DNA of 64,000 nt from Cladocopium goreaui (lineage: Eukaryota > Sar > Dinophyceae > Suessiales > Symbiodiniaceae): NCBI GenBank assembly GCA_947184155.2, contig CAMXCT020001013.1:116001-180000 (forward strand), in the 5' to 3' direction. Both the position numbers and the translations under genes were made by a program. Shown here piece after piece: positions 13,842 through 25,867 of this stretch. The notes under the pieces were generated by a model. That model saw only the letters and a program-made list of their open reading frames with translations, had not been told where the DNA came from and did no database searches. Position 1 is the stretch's first letter. Each line of letters starts with the position of its first letter.

Positions 13842-14099
13842 CTGCGGCTGATGGATGAAAATGACCCTCCAAAAACATGGCAAAAAACAATGGAAAAACA
13901 TCATTTTTCATAGGTAAATCATGGTAAATCAACTATTTCGACTGGGCCATGTTCAAGTTCGCAAACTGTAACAAATTACCAGAGGGTATGGGTGTTCATC
14001 CCCCCATTCAACATGGGAATCCTGTATAAATGGAGGATCTAAAGTGGAACATCCACTATAAATAGAAGACTTAATGGGAAAAACACCGTAAACGTCTAT

Positions 14100-14217
14100 A
14101 CCCTCTGGTAGTTTAACGTAGCTATATGTGCAAGACATGGCCCATGAACATTTCGATGATTTGCCTATGATAATGATGGTGATTTTCCAGTTCGCCATGT
14201 TAAATTAGCAAAGAGTA
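14100..14217. mobile_element. Degenerate TACCCTCTGG-family element
   Basis: The left end TACCCTCTGGTAGTTTAACG is clear; the right end has decayed to TTAGCAAAGAGTA. Confidence 0.45.
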
Positions 14218-15113
14218 CATGCTACTGACCCATCCATACTAACATCCTGCGCTGAAACAACATGCTCTCGATTCGCACAAAACCACTCCGCAGTCTCTTA
14301 TGTTTTTATCCAATAAACTAAGACTATGCACAATGAAAATACGCGTATAATATACTACGCACAATGAAAATACGCGTATAATACATATATATATATATAT
14401 TTATTTATTTAATAGGTTATACATAATGTATAATATGTTATATATATAGCAGGTTATATAAAATGTATACTTATATATATATATGTATTCTAATTGTGAC
14501 ACTAATGTATACATGCGATACCTCGTTTTTGACAAACCTGAGAGGAAACCAACATCTGACAATATAATCTTTCGAAAGTCCGATGACCAAATGTTTTGGG
14601 GTTAAGGGTTTACCACCTAAGTCACGAATAATAAACGATCCATCCAATGGTCCAATTCAAGTGATTGGTTGACAGCTATTTACATGGTACTCCTATTATG
14701 GTTTCGTTCGCAATCCCCATGGTAGAAAACACAACAAAGCATGACAGTTGCCGAGAACTAGTTAAAAAACACCCATATATTTGACCGTTAAACCCTCCTG
14801 TAATAACCGAATCATGTATGGCTATGGATCAATACCTATTAATACCATTTTTAGGGGAATGAACATCCATTTACCAGCTATTTTGGGGTTCACCAGGTAC
14901 CAGGGTTTTGACCCATCCCCGTATTTTTCGGTGCTTACAACCCATGAATTTCATGGCGACCTCCCAAATGGCGACCGGTCTCCTTTCGGCAGAGGTGACG
15001 ACCTGGAGAACCGCCAGACGTGATCTTCATGGCCAGATTGGCCATTTGAGCAGCCAAAAAAGGGGCCACAAAACCATGAACAATGGATATTACTATGATT
15101 TACTATGATTACT

Positions 15114-15236
15114 ACAAGGTGGTGCCCCATAGTTAGCTAAGTTGGTTTATAACTCCAATAACTATGGTTTATGGTACTTATAACTATAGTTACTGGGGCT
15201 TATAAACCAACTTATAATTGGGGCGCCTCACATTGT
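15114..15236. mobile_element. Palindromic element, ACAAGGTGGTGCCCC family
   Basis: Ends ACAAGGTGGTGCCCCATAG and GGGGCGCCTCACATTGT. The core GTTGGTTTATAACTCC mirrors GGGCTTATAAACCAAC. Confidence 0.75.
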
Positions 15237-16485
15237 ATGATTACTATGTATCTGAACATTTATCGGAAACCCCCAAAAAAATCTTCGGCATGATAGTCGT
15301 ACCGTCCTACCCCAACCCATATGGGATCATCGTCCGAACATATGGTGGATGGAAGAAACCCTTCACCAGTTGATAGGTGGTAAACATCCCATTATTTAAG
15401 GGGTTTCAACCATGCAAGGTGATGCAGGATTTTGCAGGATTTCGCAGGCCCATCCACAATATATGTTACGAATTTGAAACCACCAAGCCATATAGATAGG
15501 GACTTTGAACAATTTAGGGAAAAGATCAGGAAGAGATGGGACAATGACAATTACATGATCACAAGATGGGGAAATCATTGCCAATCTTTTAGATACCCTG
15601 CAAAAAAATACGAATTCTTTGCTGATTAGTAGATATTCCCATTGATACCAAAGACTAGTTAGGATTAGTTTGTATTCATCTAAGATTGACCTAGAAATGA
15701 TCACAAACGTGGGAAAACAATCAACTATCATGAGAACATGATCAACAATAGCGCGAGGATGATCAACAAAAAACGGCAAAAAAATCACTAATATCGCTAA
15801 TATGTGGACACTATGACAAAAATAGGGAAATTACCAATAACCATGAAAAGGATACATGACCACTTAAATAAACAGAAAAACAAAACAAAAGAACCATGAT
15901 TTATCCTCCTGTAGATCATTTTCCTGGGGTTTCCCCATGGGTTTTCCACATCTTTTTGGAGCAGTTTACCCCCGGGGACCTGCGGGGATCCGCTAAGGGA
16001 CTTGACCATGGCAGGGCCAACTCCAGGGCCTCACTGCATCCCACTGATACTCACCAGCTCCCCGGTGCAGAATGCCTTGGCAAACAGCTTTTAGACTGCT
16101 GTAGACTTCGAGAATTGCCAATTTTTTTCTTTTCACCATGCTCGGGCTGAAAGCTTTGTCGAATGAGCAATTCCTCCTTGCTCATCTCTCAAGAAGACCA
16201 TGGTATTTTGGACCATTTCCTCTTTGTCTTCTGAAGCCTGGCACAAACCCAGTCAAAAAAGAGTGAGCTGTGCTGGTGGAGTCAAACGTCCTGAACCCTG
16301 ATTTCTTGCCAGATGCCGCAGTCAGGAAGTTTCCTTTTCCGATAAAGCTGAACACGCTCTCGGTCTTGAAGAATTTCTGAAAAACCTGTTGGGCTGACTC
16401 AGCGATTTTTTTCACGAGAAGCAATGGCATCATTCCCATGAGAGGTGCAGACCTCGGTGACTCAGTCGACACTCCAGCGTCACAC

Positions 16486-16668
16486 ATTCCCAGTGTTCGG
16501 ATCCACCACATTCCCAGGTCTGAAGCCAGATTTTTGGGTACCAGCGGTGGAAGCAAGGGCGGATCGGCTGATCTCCGAGACTGTGACATCAAGCTTCTTG
16601 GCCTTCTGGATTTTTTTTGGCTTTGAGACTTTCTCCCAAAGGCCGTGCTCTTCGAAAATCCAGTGCTG
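16486..16668 (-). CDS. Possible activation-loop insert exon
   Basis: This 183-nt frame runs from a TCATAG acceptor to an AAT|GTGTGA donor, both in phase 0. It begins QHWIFEEHGLWEKVSKPKKI and later has TVSEISRSALASTAGTQ. It lies between the DFG and SPE exons on the same strand. If included it adds 61 Lys/Ser-rich residues to the activation loop, a place where inserts are tolerated. The minus strand continues with a second open frame toward 16182, so the islands at 16.2-16.7 kb may instead belong to another gene. No domain recognised. Confidence 0.45.
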
Positions 16669-16823
16669 CTATGAGAATCCATCCGATGCCATGCGACTAT
16701 CCAAATCCACTGATCAGAATGAGCCAATGTGTTTCTGGAAATCATAAAAACTTGCTTGGACAAAGCCATACTTTCAAGCAAAGCTACCAGGGTGTGCCCA
16801 TCCCAATGAACTCATGTTCACTA

Positions 16824-16927
16824 TACCCTCTGGTAAACTAACATAGCTATTGAAAATGACCATTTATAGTGAGTTTTCCCATTAAAAAAGGTGATTTTCC
16901 ATAGTTATGTTAAATTACCAGAGGGTA
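16824..16927. mobile_element. Introner-like palindromic element, TACCCTCTGG family
   Basis: Ends TACCCTCTGGTAAACTAACA and TTACCAGAGGGTA. It lies just upstream (minus strand) of the 16486-16668 exon candidate. Confidence 0.75.
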
Positions 16928-17037
16928 ATAACTATAATATCATGGCATATCTACGGCCAACTTCGGATTTCTGAATCCTTCGAGTTGCTGCATCGTCATT
17001 GATCCGTATACCATCAGCAATAGAGCGAATGTATACC

Positions 17038-17144
17038 ATCTGGCTATGACTAACATAGCCATGGTATAGATGGCCCATAGAAATAGATGGTTTACCTATT
17101 AAACATGGCGGATCTTTCCATGGCTATGTTAAATAACCAGATGG
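17038..17144. mobile_element. TACCATCTGG subfamily palindromic element
   Basis: Ends TACCATCTGGCTATGAC and ATAACCAGATGGTA. It is a sister group of the TACCCTCTGG family and lies in the kinase intron below the DFG exon. Related copies are near 20168-20295 and 20620-20742. Confidence 0.6.
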
Positions 17145-17492
17145 TAAATGAACTTGCCCAATCGTGATATAGATCTACATCTATGATATAAATCCCATGC
17201 AATCAGCCATCATTCAACGATTTCTAGTTGTTTATCTTTGAATCACCGCATCCACAAACCACATAGTTAATCTATAAATATGATAAATCAACCCCTATTC
17301 ATCACTATCAAATCCCAAATGCAACTTAAATCAAACTATCACAATCATCTTATATAGTATATTATAGTATAAACCATGGCCATAGTTAATATATATATAT
17401 TATAATATATATATATATATATATTATAATATACATAATTTATGTAATGATCAGCTTAACCACTTAACTTTCACATCCATGTCCCACTAAAC

Positions 17493-17528
17493 CATGGCCT
17501 TGGCGAGTCCGAAATCCGTTAACTTCGC
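17493..17528 (-). CDS. Kinase exon: DFG motif
   Basis: This 36-nt micro-exon encodes AKLTDFGLAKAM, the magnesium-binding DFG motif with its flanks. The acceptor CTTTCGCAG|GCG and donor ATG|GTTTAG are both canonical, and both ends are in phase 0. It is one of the shortest coding exons in the gene. Confidence 0.9.
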
Positions 17529-17732
17529 CTGCGAAAGGCGCAGTAACGTAAGCGCAGGCGGTCCCTGCCAAAAGATGGGAAGATGGTTTTCCAGATCTGG
17601 GTTTGTCTGAAAATAGTGTAGCCCTAAACCCAATGGTTAATCATCATTTTCCCTATTGAATGGCAATAATTGGAGGTATACATAGGTATATCCCATTTCC
17701 AGACATTCCAGATCTGGTTTTCCGGTATCAAA

Positions 17733-17852
17733 TACCCTCTGGTAAACATACAAAAAGCTATATGGAACATTGCCATAGTTTTTTTTTGATTTACTCATTA
17801 AAGATAAAGATGTTTTTTTTTCCATAGTTATGTAAACGTTTACCAGAGGGTA
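17733..17852. mobile_element. Introner-like palindromic element, TACCCTCTGG family
   Basis: Ends TACCCTCTGGTAAACATAC and GTAAACGTTTACCAGAGGG. Confidence 0.72.
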
Positions 17853-18020
17853 TCACACCCGAATGGTTTTGGAAGCCTAGCGAAAAGAAATCTTGCGTCG
17901 ACATGTTTCTGAGGAATATGGGGAAAGTCTCAGAATCATTGGCAGCGAAAATTGTGTGGTTGAAATCAAGAACCGATTCTGCGGCTCAAATGAAAACCAT
18001 TGGGTTATCCATATAATAAA

Positions 18021-18175
18021 GTGCATGCAGGGTAGACTATAGAACTATACAGTGCATGCAGGGTAGACTATAGAACTATACGGTGCATGGAGGGTAGACT
18101 ATAGAACTATACAGTGCATGCAGGGTAGACTATAGAACTATACGGTGCATGGAGGGTAGACTATAGAACTCTCAA
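18021..18175. repeat. 31-bp tandem repeat, five copies
   Basis: GTGCATGCAGGGTAGACTAT followed by AGAACTATACA, period 31. Two variant types (GCATGCAG and GCATGGAG) partly alternate. Confidence 0.85.
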
Positions 18176-18879
18176 GATGGAACCATCCGCGTGTGAGTTG
18201 GTTTATCTCATCCAGTTGTAGATTATATCCACCATTCAGAGCCTCGCTATTCTAACCTTTTGATCCACCTCACCTATCTGTTGGGACCCCCAGCTTGTAG
18301 GAGTTCGCTTTCCCGGTATCTTGGGATCTCCACCACGTATAGAGAATTATTGTCATATGTTAATCAGTGAGATGTGTACAAGTGTATAACCTGTACATCT
18401 TTCCCAGATTGCAACAGCTGCTGCCCGAAGATAACTCCAACAACTCTTGGGTAACCATGCTGGATACAACCTTTTAGGAGTGCTGCACGCCTCAGTTCTG
18501 CTGGGTCATCTGCCTATGTTCAATTGCTCAGAAATGCCTATGATAATGGTTCACACTGATAATTCGACGTGACGATGTTTTTGTTTTGATACATGAGATA
18601 CATGTCATCTTCTTCTTCCATGAGCAATGAAGTCCAAGACCGCGCTCTACTACCCATGTCATCACCACAAACAAACACATGTGTCTGGGTAAATTATAAT
18701 ATTTCACTAACCTGAATTAAGGCCATTTGGGGATGATTCCCCTTTGGGGATGATTCCCCTTATTAACCATGATTCCCAGTGAGGGAGAACAGTGAGGTTG
18801 TTATAATTTACACAGATGTGTCAATGTCACCACCAAATCACTACACATCACATGTTTTTTTTTTTTTTTTTTTCCGGTC

Positions 18880-18928
18880 CTCATTCCGAGTGTTGATGAG
18901 AATATTCTCCGGTTTCACGTCGCGATAC
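18880..18928 (-). CDS. Kinase exon: catalytic loop YRDVKPEN
   Basis: This 49-nt exon encodes YRDVKPENILINTRNE. It holds the catalytic Asp, the Lys of RDxKPEN that marks Ser/Thr kinases, and the metal-binding Asn. Tyr instead of His before Arg-Asp is typical of AGC kinases. A GACAG acceptor precedes it. The donor is not GT: the phase-0 end that joins the DFG exon would use GA (GAG|GACC), a donor class reported for dinoflagellates. A poly-A tract on the minus strand follows directly. Confidence 0.9.
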
Positions 18929-20458
18929 CTGTCAAGCAGAGGCAAAAGGCAGGAGAATCTTACACACCCGTGTCATTATGTAGTGTGACATAAATTTGAC
19001 AGAAAGCTATATTGAACGTATTGAAACTAAACATATGTGTATATATTATAATATATTAAATATATATAAGTATGTTGATCAACCGTCAATCGCGATCTCA
19101 ACGGTGTCAATCGCGGGAGCGTTCTGTCGTATGCGACACGATTTTGCGCAGAGAATCGTCAAAACATTGCTACATAATATCATAGTATCTAGAGACATGG
19201 CGTGAGCCAGGGCCTCATCAGGCGGGTTTAACAATCGCGGAGCAATCGCGGATCAACCGCGAACCAATCGCGGATTTCATCGACATTTTTTGAAAATTGA
19301 ATTGATCTGGGTTGTTAGACTTTGAACTTGTTGTTCTGATTCTTCTTTGCTATTGGCTATCACTATTGAACACAGTGTCTAGGCAGACCTGAATACAGTA
19401 TAAGGCTGAAATGTAACATAATTATCATGCCGTAAAAAAACATGTTGATTTCTCCTCTTACAATAGTCGATTCTTAACAGCAAGTGTTTGTCTCAATCGC
19501 GAACCAATCGCCGATCAATTGCGACACATGGTTTTACAATCGCGGATGCTGAAATACAAATGCCTTTTCATAATTCTCAGACTTGCATTTGCGATCGGCT
19601 CCCTATACAGTCCTATTGACATCATCTTTCAAATCATTTTTCGAGGGTTCCATATTAAATTTAGGGGGCGTTATACGTTGTGTGAACATAGGGGTGGAAC
19701 ATAAACATGATGGTAGTGCAACTAACGGTGATGTCAGGAGAATGTATATCTATACAGTGGGAAACTCACATGGACCAGTGGATTTTTCGGATAGCCACAC
19801 CCTTGGCGAACACGGGACCCCGGCCGTGCTTGGCGCTTGACAAACAGGGATTGCTCCCAACATCCCAGCATGACGGGAAAGGGTAAATGGGCTAAACACA
19901 AACAAGTCTGGGAATCAGAAAGACCTCTTGTGGCAGTTCAACTGAGAAAGAAACCAAGCATGAATCCCAAATCTTGTTTCTGAGGCCATGAATAACAAGC
20001 CCCAAATCAGCATCTCCGATATTCACCATTGTTTCATAGGGATGCTCAGCCATTGGCCATGAGACCCACATGATACATCATCCAGATCTATGGGTCCCAA
20101 CCCTGCCCCAAACGTGCTGTTTGGATGTTGGGATGAGCCGTTCCATCACCATCACCTCAATTTTTCATTACCCTCTTGTTATTTGACATAGCCATAGAAA
20201 ATGGCCTATTTATAATTTATAGATGATTTCCCCAGCTAGAAACCTCCATTTATGGATGGGATTTTCCATGGCTATGTTAGTCATAACCAGATGGTATTTA
20301 CCCAATTTTACCCATAAACCTTGTACTCCGAAATTTTGGTGTCAAGGATTCAAACGCAAACTGCTTCTGACGTGTTCTGACGGTCACCCCCCTGGTGCTA
20401 TATCTATGGCAAGCACCAGCAAGGACGGCAGGGAAATCGGACACACAACAAAGCAACT

Positions 20459-20581
20459 ACAATGTGAGGCCCCCCAGTAATAAGTTGGTTTATAAGCCCC
20501 AGTAACTATAGTTATAAGTACCATAAACCATAGTTATTGGAGTTATAAACCAACTTAGCTAACTATGGGGCACCACCTTGT
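20459..20581. mobile_element. Palindromic element, ACAAGGTGGTGCCCC family
   Basis: Opposite orientation to the 15114 copy: ACAATGTGAGGCCCCCCAG to CTATGGGGCACCACCTTGT. Confidence 0.72.
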
Positions 20582-20869
20582 AAGCAACTAATCAGCCAAT
20601 AATCATTGTGTTGTACATGTACCATCTGGTTATGACTAGCAGTTCGCAATGGAAAGATCCACCATGCTATTAATAGGTAAACCATCTATTTCGATTAGGG
20701 CCATCTATACCATGGCAAACTGTTAGTCATAACCCGAGGGTATATAATTTACACACATGGTCAGTTCCCCTCATGCTATATCTATCGCGAGAAAGGAACA
20801 AGTTAGGCTGTTACACTTGCCTTCACCAGTCCAGGTTAACCAGCTTAACCAATCGCCGGGATTCCAAAC

Positions 20870-20910
20870 ACAATGTCACTCTCGTGCAAGTATGCCAGCG
20901 CCAGCATCAC
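20870..20910 (-). CDS. Kinase exon: helix E
   Basis: This 41-nt micro-exon encodes VMLALAYLHESDI plus two nucleotides. The ALxYLHxxxIV pattern is the end of kinase helix E, directly before the catalytic loop. The acceptor CCACAG|GTG is in phase 0 after the hinge exon. The GT|GTTTGG donor leaves GT, which with the first G of the next exon makes the Val of HESDIV-YRD. It was found only by reading for the motif. Confidence 0.82.
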
Positions 20911-23393
20911 CTGTGGCGCCAGCATCACGTCAGGTGATTTTCACATCCAATGGATTTCCCAGGGATTTCCCATGGATTTCCCAGTAAACATACAATGAAC
21001 ATACAAAAAACATCTGGGGGAAATCCATAGGTTTCGTTTGGACAATTGACATCGTTGGATCGTGAGGTAAATGGGTATACCATCAACGTACCATCGAAAC
21101 TATATATGCCATCTACTGTATATCAAACAATGAAGTAACATATTGTATTAAATACCCCATGGTAACATCTATATCTATACCACATGTGTTATGAGTATAC
21201 CATCGAACTAATTATACCATCTATACCATAGCACACTGTGAAATCACCAAAGAAAATTGCCAACGATGATATCAACACATGCTCATACATGTTGAGGTCA
21301 TATTAGGGGATGTCTCATTTTTCCGTTCAAAAGCCCTAACATCAAAATAGTTGTTAGCTTTGCAGTTATGGCCCAAAATACCAGCTGTAAGTCACTGGAA
21401 TAACTCCATGTGTGGAATGTATAATCCCATAGAAATAACCAGTTATGAACCATTTATAACCGTTATAACCATTTATAGCCATCATTCATCACTACCAACC
21501 ACTATTAATCACCATTCAATCACCATTCCACATTTATGATTGGTAAAGGGCCATAACTGTGGACATTCATTCACCCTGTGTTTGCGTTGATCAGGGGTCA
21601 AGTTCCAGCGCTCAAATCTGGAAACCCTCCGGTATGTGTCATCAAACATACCGCAATGGATAAAATACCCCATTTATAGAGACTTTCCCCGTTAAAAGAT
21701 GTTATAAGTTAAGAGCAACATTTATATGAGTTCCCATTGCCCATGTTTGATTGCCGAAGGTTATGTAGTTGATTTGAAGGATCCCTTGAACCATGTTTAT
21801 ATAGAAGGTTTTGATTTCTCCATATCTTCCCCAAGCTAGAAATATTAAACATAAGTCTGAAACTACAAACAACCTTAAGGGCTGCATATCACCGCTTACA
21901 TTCAGTACATCACCAATGACCATCCAAGTTCAGGCCAAACAAAATCATTTAAAAACATGTAAAATCAGCTTTGTCTAACAAATAGGCTACCAAAACAACA
22001 ATCATGGTTACAGCTAAAGGAATCAGTATCATTCATTGCCTTTGACAGATCGAAGAGACCACCGCCTGGATCGCATGGATCGCGCTTCAGATCTATTTTC
22101 CTATGGATCCTGAGAATGGATAATGCCTCAATCCTCAAAATGAATCCATATTCATATATCACCTATATATGGATCGTGATTGTGGCAAACTAACATGGAT
22201 CTCCCATTTTTTGAGATATCCCACATTTTCACACGGACCGACAGCTGGCATCAAGGGCGCCTGCCCCATGTACCACGCCACGCGTTTGGAATCCAAGCCC
22301 AAGTACCTGTCGTGGTCCGAAAAAACCCATGGCCTGTTGCAACTCATCGAAACAGCAAGCCATCTTTGATGACACCTCATCAGAATCCCAAGGGCTCCTC
22401 GATTGGGAGAATGGGAAAAAACAACACAGTGAACACCGTGGACTGCGATCCTTGAAATGGTGAAGATATGTGAAAATGGGTTGATAAATACCCACTAATA
22501 TCTGGACAATACAGGGCAAGTCCTAGAGTTGAGGCCATCGAGGGATGATACCTGCCAATGGTAACTCCCAAATAGATCAAATAGGAAAATCATCATTTTC
22601 ATGGGAAAACCATCATTTTTCATGGGAAAATCATCATTATGTGTGCCCCCCAACACCCAGACAATAGGGCCAATAGGGTTGATGGGCGTGATTTTTATTG
22701 CCGGTCGCATCAAGGAGGGTGACCTGCAAGGTTTACCCACTGATTTCATCCGATTTCCATGTGCTGCGCCTTCCACCCTCACTTGGCTCCTCACAAAGCC
22801 TGGTGCTGGGAATAGGCAGAATTGAGGGAGAGGCGGCGCCAAGGGACATTGAATGGGAAGGATTGGGGAGGGCTCAGAATTTGAGAAACCTAAGGCCCGC
22901 AAATGTTCGTAATCCTGTCAGATGAACCATCGAATCAATGTTCAGAAAGCCATAAAAATCCAGCTCTCTGGGACCTTTTCCAAGGCTAGCACTCCGGAAT
23001 ACATTGGATCTGACCCGAAGATTCAATTCCGATTTCCATTTCCTAGCATCTGCCATAATCAGTGCATGAATTTCAGTAAAATCTGACATTTGCAAACCAT
23101 CCCTACGTATGAACAATCAGGGAAAAAACCGGTCCAAAAAAAACAGGGCGTAGCTGAAAATAGCGGATAAACATGGATAAACAACCGTGGCCTTCCCTTT
23201 AAAGCAATTCGATGCCACAGAAAGCGTCTCGTCGGTTGCAACGACTGAGTTGGTTGGTGATTTCACTGTTCGGGATGGAGATAAGGGAGAAATCACATGT
23301 TTGACACCACAAAGTTTTGAAGACATTTCCCATCATCACGTGTTGTTCCCTGTTGCTAGACCACGTGACCACGTTAAGACCATGGTCAAATAT

Positions 23394-23559
23394 ACAAGGT
23401 GAGGCCCTCAAACAGCTATATAGGTTGACTTATATCTCGGCTGACTAATGTTAACTACAAATAGGTTAATTAATTAGCACAACTCGGTTAACTATGGTTA
23501 ACTATATAGATTGGGTTAATAAACCAACTATAACCAACTTACAACTGGCCTCACCTCGT
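23394..23559. mobile_element. Palindromic element carrying the hinge-exon splice donor
   Basis: Ends ACAAGGTGAGGCCCTC and GGCCTCACCTCGT with core GGTTAACTATATAGATTGGG. On the minus strand its right end reads ACGAG|GTGAGGCC, which is exactly the end of the kinase hinge exon plus a GTGAGG donor. Confidence 0.65.
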
Positions 23560-23654
23560 ATCTTCCCTTCCTTTCCTTTGGGTTTCCCGACAAACGATTC
23601 AAATCCGTTGGGCACAGCTCCAATAGCAACGCCAGGTATTTGTCAAATGCAAAC
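23555..23654 (-). CDS. Kinase exon: hinge region
   Basis: This 100-nt exon encodes FAFDKYLALLLELCPTDLNR followed by LSGNPKERKGRYE. KYLALLLELC is a typical beta-5/hinge segment leading from N-lobe to C-lobe, and PTDLNRL starts helix D. The acceptor is CCGAG|G and the donor GAG|GTGAGG. The donor lies inside the terminal repeat of a palindromic MITE-like element at 23394-23559, so this splice site is element-derived. The join to the helix-E exon is in phase 0. Compared with PKA the helix D-E linker is about seven residues short, so a tiny exon may be missing. Confidence 0.8.
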
Positions 23655-24900
23655 CTCGGAGGAGCAGGACCAACAAAACAGCTTCGGAAACGACACAAAA
23701 TAACAACCAATGGGCTTGTCTGCCACCTAGTTATGGTCATGTTTTAGGGCAAATTAGGATAGACCATTGGAATTCGAGGTACATTTTTTGCAGACTAACG
23801 CAAATTCTGGGATAAGGGACCCAATGGTGGCAAACCAATAAACCTTCCAGTTGAAGATGTTTTTTTTATGGATGGTGATTTAGGGGATGGATGATTGTGT
23901 TTACCACATTATCCCTAATGTGAGTAAAACAATAATAAACCAACCATTTGGGAATGGTTCATACCACCTATCTATGGTGAAATTCGGGATGGTTTATTGT
24001 TGTTTTACCACATTATCCCTATCAAACAATACTTATTTTAAAGAAGCCGCCTTTCAACCTGGGAACAGCTCAGACCCGGACCGTGCACAGCCTAACAGTT
24101 CCATCGTTTTTTGAGCGAAAAATACTAACTTGTTGTAGCTCCTACGAGAAACTTGATGATTGTTAATCTCGGATAAGCTTCAAAGCTGGCTACTGCATGC
24201 CCTATCTCTTGCGTTCTATAGCCTCGCTTTAAAAAAAAAAACATGTATAGGCTAATAGCCTTCTGAATTTTCCTCACTATGACTTTTGCACTTCGTTATT
24301 TTTTTCCAGTTGATGTTCTCAGATCCAAGCGATCCCACATCCGCGAGATAAGACCCAGATCTCTACGACCAACTTTGGACATAAAACCATATAATGGGAG
24401 AGGTCCACAACAACACACATGCTGTTTCAAGATGTTTCAACCCAAATTTCGGCTGCATTCATCAACCAACTATTACCAGCCATGGTGGCATTGCCATCCC
24501 CACCAACTTCACACGAGGAACGCTCGATGCAAATGAACGATAAATGGATGCTCCGCCCTTTGAAGGGCCAGCACCTTGCCAAGGACCAGTGATGTCATCC
24601 GTGAAGAGAAACTGGGTGATCTGTGTAGTGCAGTGTAGGAAATTCCTTCATAGATGATGGATGATTATGGGGTAATTGCTGGGTCTTTTACCTTCAATGG
24701 ATGTTTTTCTGAGCGTTTCTTGATGTAGATTGGAAAGCACCATGGATTCTTTGTCATCCCTAGTCTACACCTGCTGTGGATTTATCAAAAAAACAACCAG
24801 GGGGACCTTCAAAATGCTGGACGCTTCATGACAAATCTCAGATGACCCTGCAAAAATCGGAAATCTATGGTGTAAAACAAAGGGAACCTATATGGAAATA

Positions 24901-25028
24901 GTGCCCCCAAACGATAGCTAAGTTGGTGAATATAACTCCAATAAGTATATGGTTTTTGTTGGTGATATATCTATATAGTTCATGGGCTTATAAACCAACG
25001 TTCACATCACTGGGGGGCACCACCTTGT
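24901..25028. mobile_element. Palindromic element, GTGGTGCCCC family
   Basis: GTGCCCCCAAACGATAGCTA to CTGGGGGGCACCACCTTGT. It lies about 50 bp downstream of the helix-C exon. Confidence 0.65.
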
Positions 25029-25078
25029 ATGGAAATCTTTGAAATATTGCTAGCCGGGTCATCTCGCTCTGTGGGAAC

Positions 25079-25172
25079 CCTGAGGACTCTGTGGTGGGAC
25101 AGCGCCATGATGCTCTCCCCCAAAATCACCTTCTTGTTCCCGACCGTAGCATCAGCCAATTTTGGCAAGAAA
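25079..25172 (-). CDS. Kinase exon: helix C
   Basis: This 94-nt exon encodes FLPKLADATVGNKKV, then ILGESIMALSHHRVLR. GESIMALSHHRVLR fits kinase helix C and strand beta-4 (E-x2-I-hydrophobic-x2-L-x-H-x3-hydrophobic), so the Glu is the likely salt-bridge partner of the FALK lysine. The acceptor GAAG|T supplies the third base of the Thr codon split from the previous exon. The donor is CTCAGG|GTTCCC. The join to the hinge exon needs one G rather than two at the junction. Antisense and alternative-frame readings of this stretch are also open but have no kinase motif. Confidence 0.75.
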
Positions 25173-25703
25173 CTTCGTGAAGTTGACCGGGTCGGTGAGG
25201 GCATTGCCCTCACTCCTCAACCTCTGACTCTGGATCAGATTAACTATGCCCTTCGCTGCCATCCTCAAAACCTGCGTTGAATCTCCGGTGGGTGTAGCTG
25301 TGCTGCCATTCCAGATGGTCCTGGGATGTCCTGATCTTCTGATGTCATCACCAAGGATGATTTTCCCCTGTATAGATGCCCATTAGTTCGGGATTTTCCC
25401 AGGAAATCGCCATGTTTGATGACACCGGAGGACAATCAATTTTACAAACGGGAAGATCTTACTAACAACTACGATTAGAATATGATTAGACAAATTATGG
25501 GGTTTCACTAACAACTTGGCGGGTTTTACAAAATAACCCACTTGTACCCACTATTTTTTCCTATAGAAAACCGTGCGGAAGTAGATCCAGCTTGGGGAAG
25601 GCAGTGTAGATCCAGGGTGGGGGAAAATGTGCATCCCATGGCATCCCATTTCGGGCCCCATTGAAGTGCCAAACCTGGAAAGTCACTCTAATTTTATGCT
25701 GGC

Positions 25704-25867
25704 GGTGGTGCCCCACCAGTGATATTACCTTGCATATGATTTATAAACCATGGGGATAACTATATAACTTATATAGATATAATAGTAACTATATAGATAT
25801 ATCTACCATAAACCACAGTGATTGGAGTTATAAACCAACTTAGCTATCGTTTGGGGGCACCACCTTA
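25704..25867. mobile_element. Palindromic element, GTGGTGCCCC family
   Basis: GGTGGTGCCCCACCAGTGA to TTTGGGGGCACCACCTT. Confidence 0.65.

Larger units (their letters stand above)
18929..24898. other. Kinase introns with unassigned islands
   Basis: Between the recognised exons lie AT-rich sequence, decayed palindromic elements and islands at 22230-22370 (plus strand GIKGACPMYHATRLESKPKY) and 22900-23100 (minus strand MSDFTEIHALIMADARKWKS). These read like protein but do not fit the kinase order. Confidence 0.4.

Noticed and set aside
16182-16781. A continuous 199-codon minus-strand ORF as a single gene
   Set aside because: Another minus-strand frame in its first half is bordered by good splice sites and reads more like protein, so the long ORF is probably partly out of frame.
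25029-25280. Plus-strand frame, and a second minus-strand frame containing AAKGIVNLIQSQRL, at the helix-C exon
   Set aside because: Both look protein-like, but only the frame with GESIMALSHHRVLR joins the kinase exons on both sides in phase.
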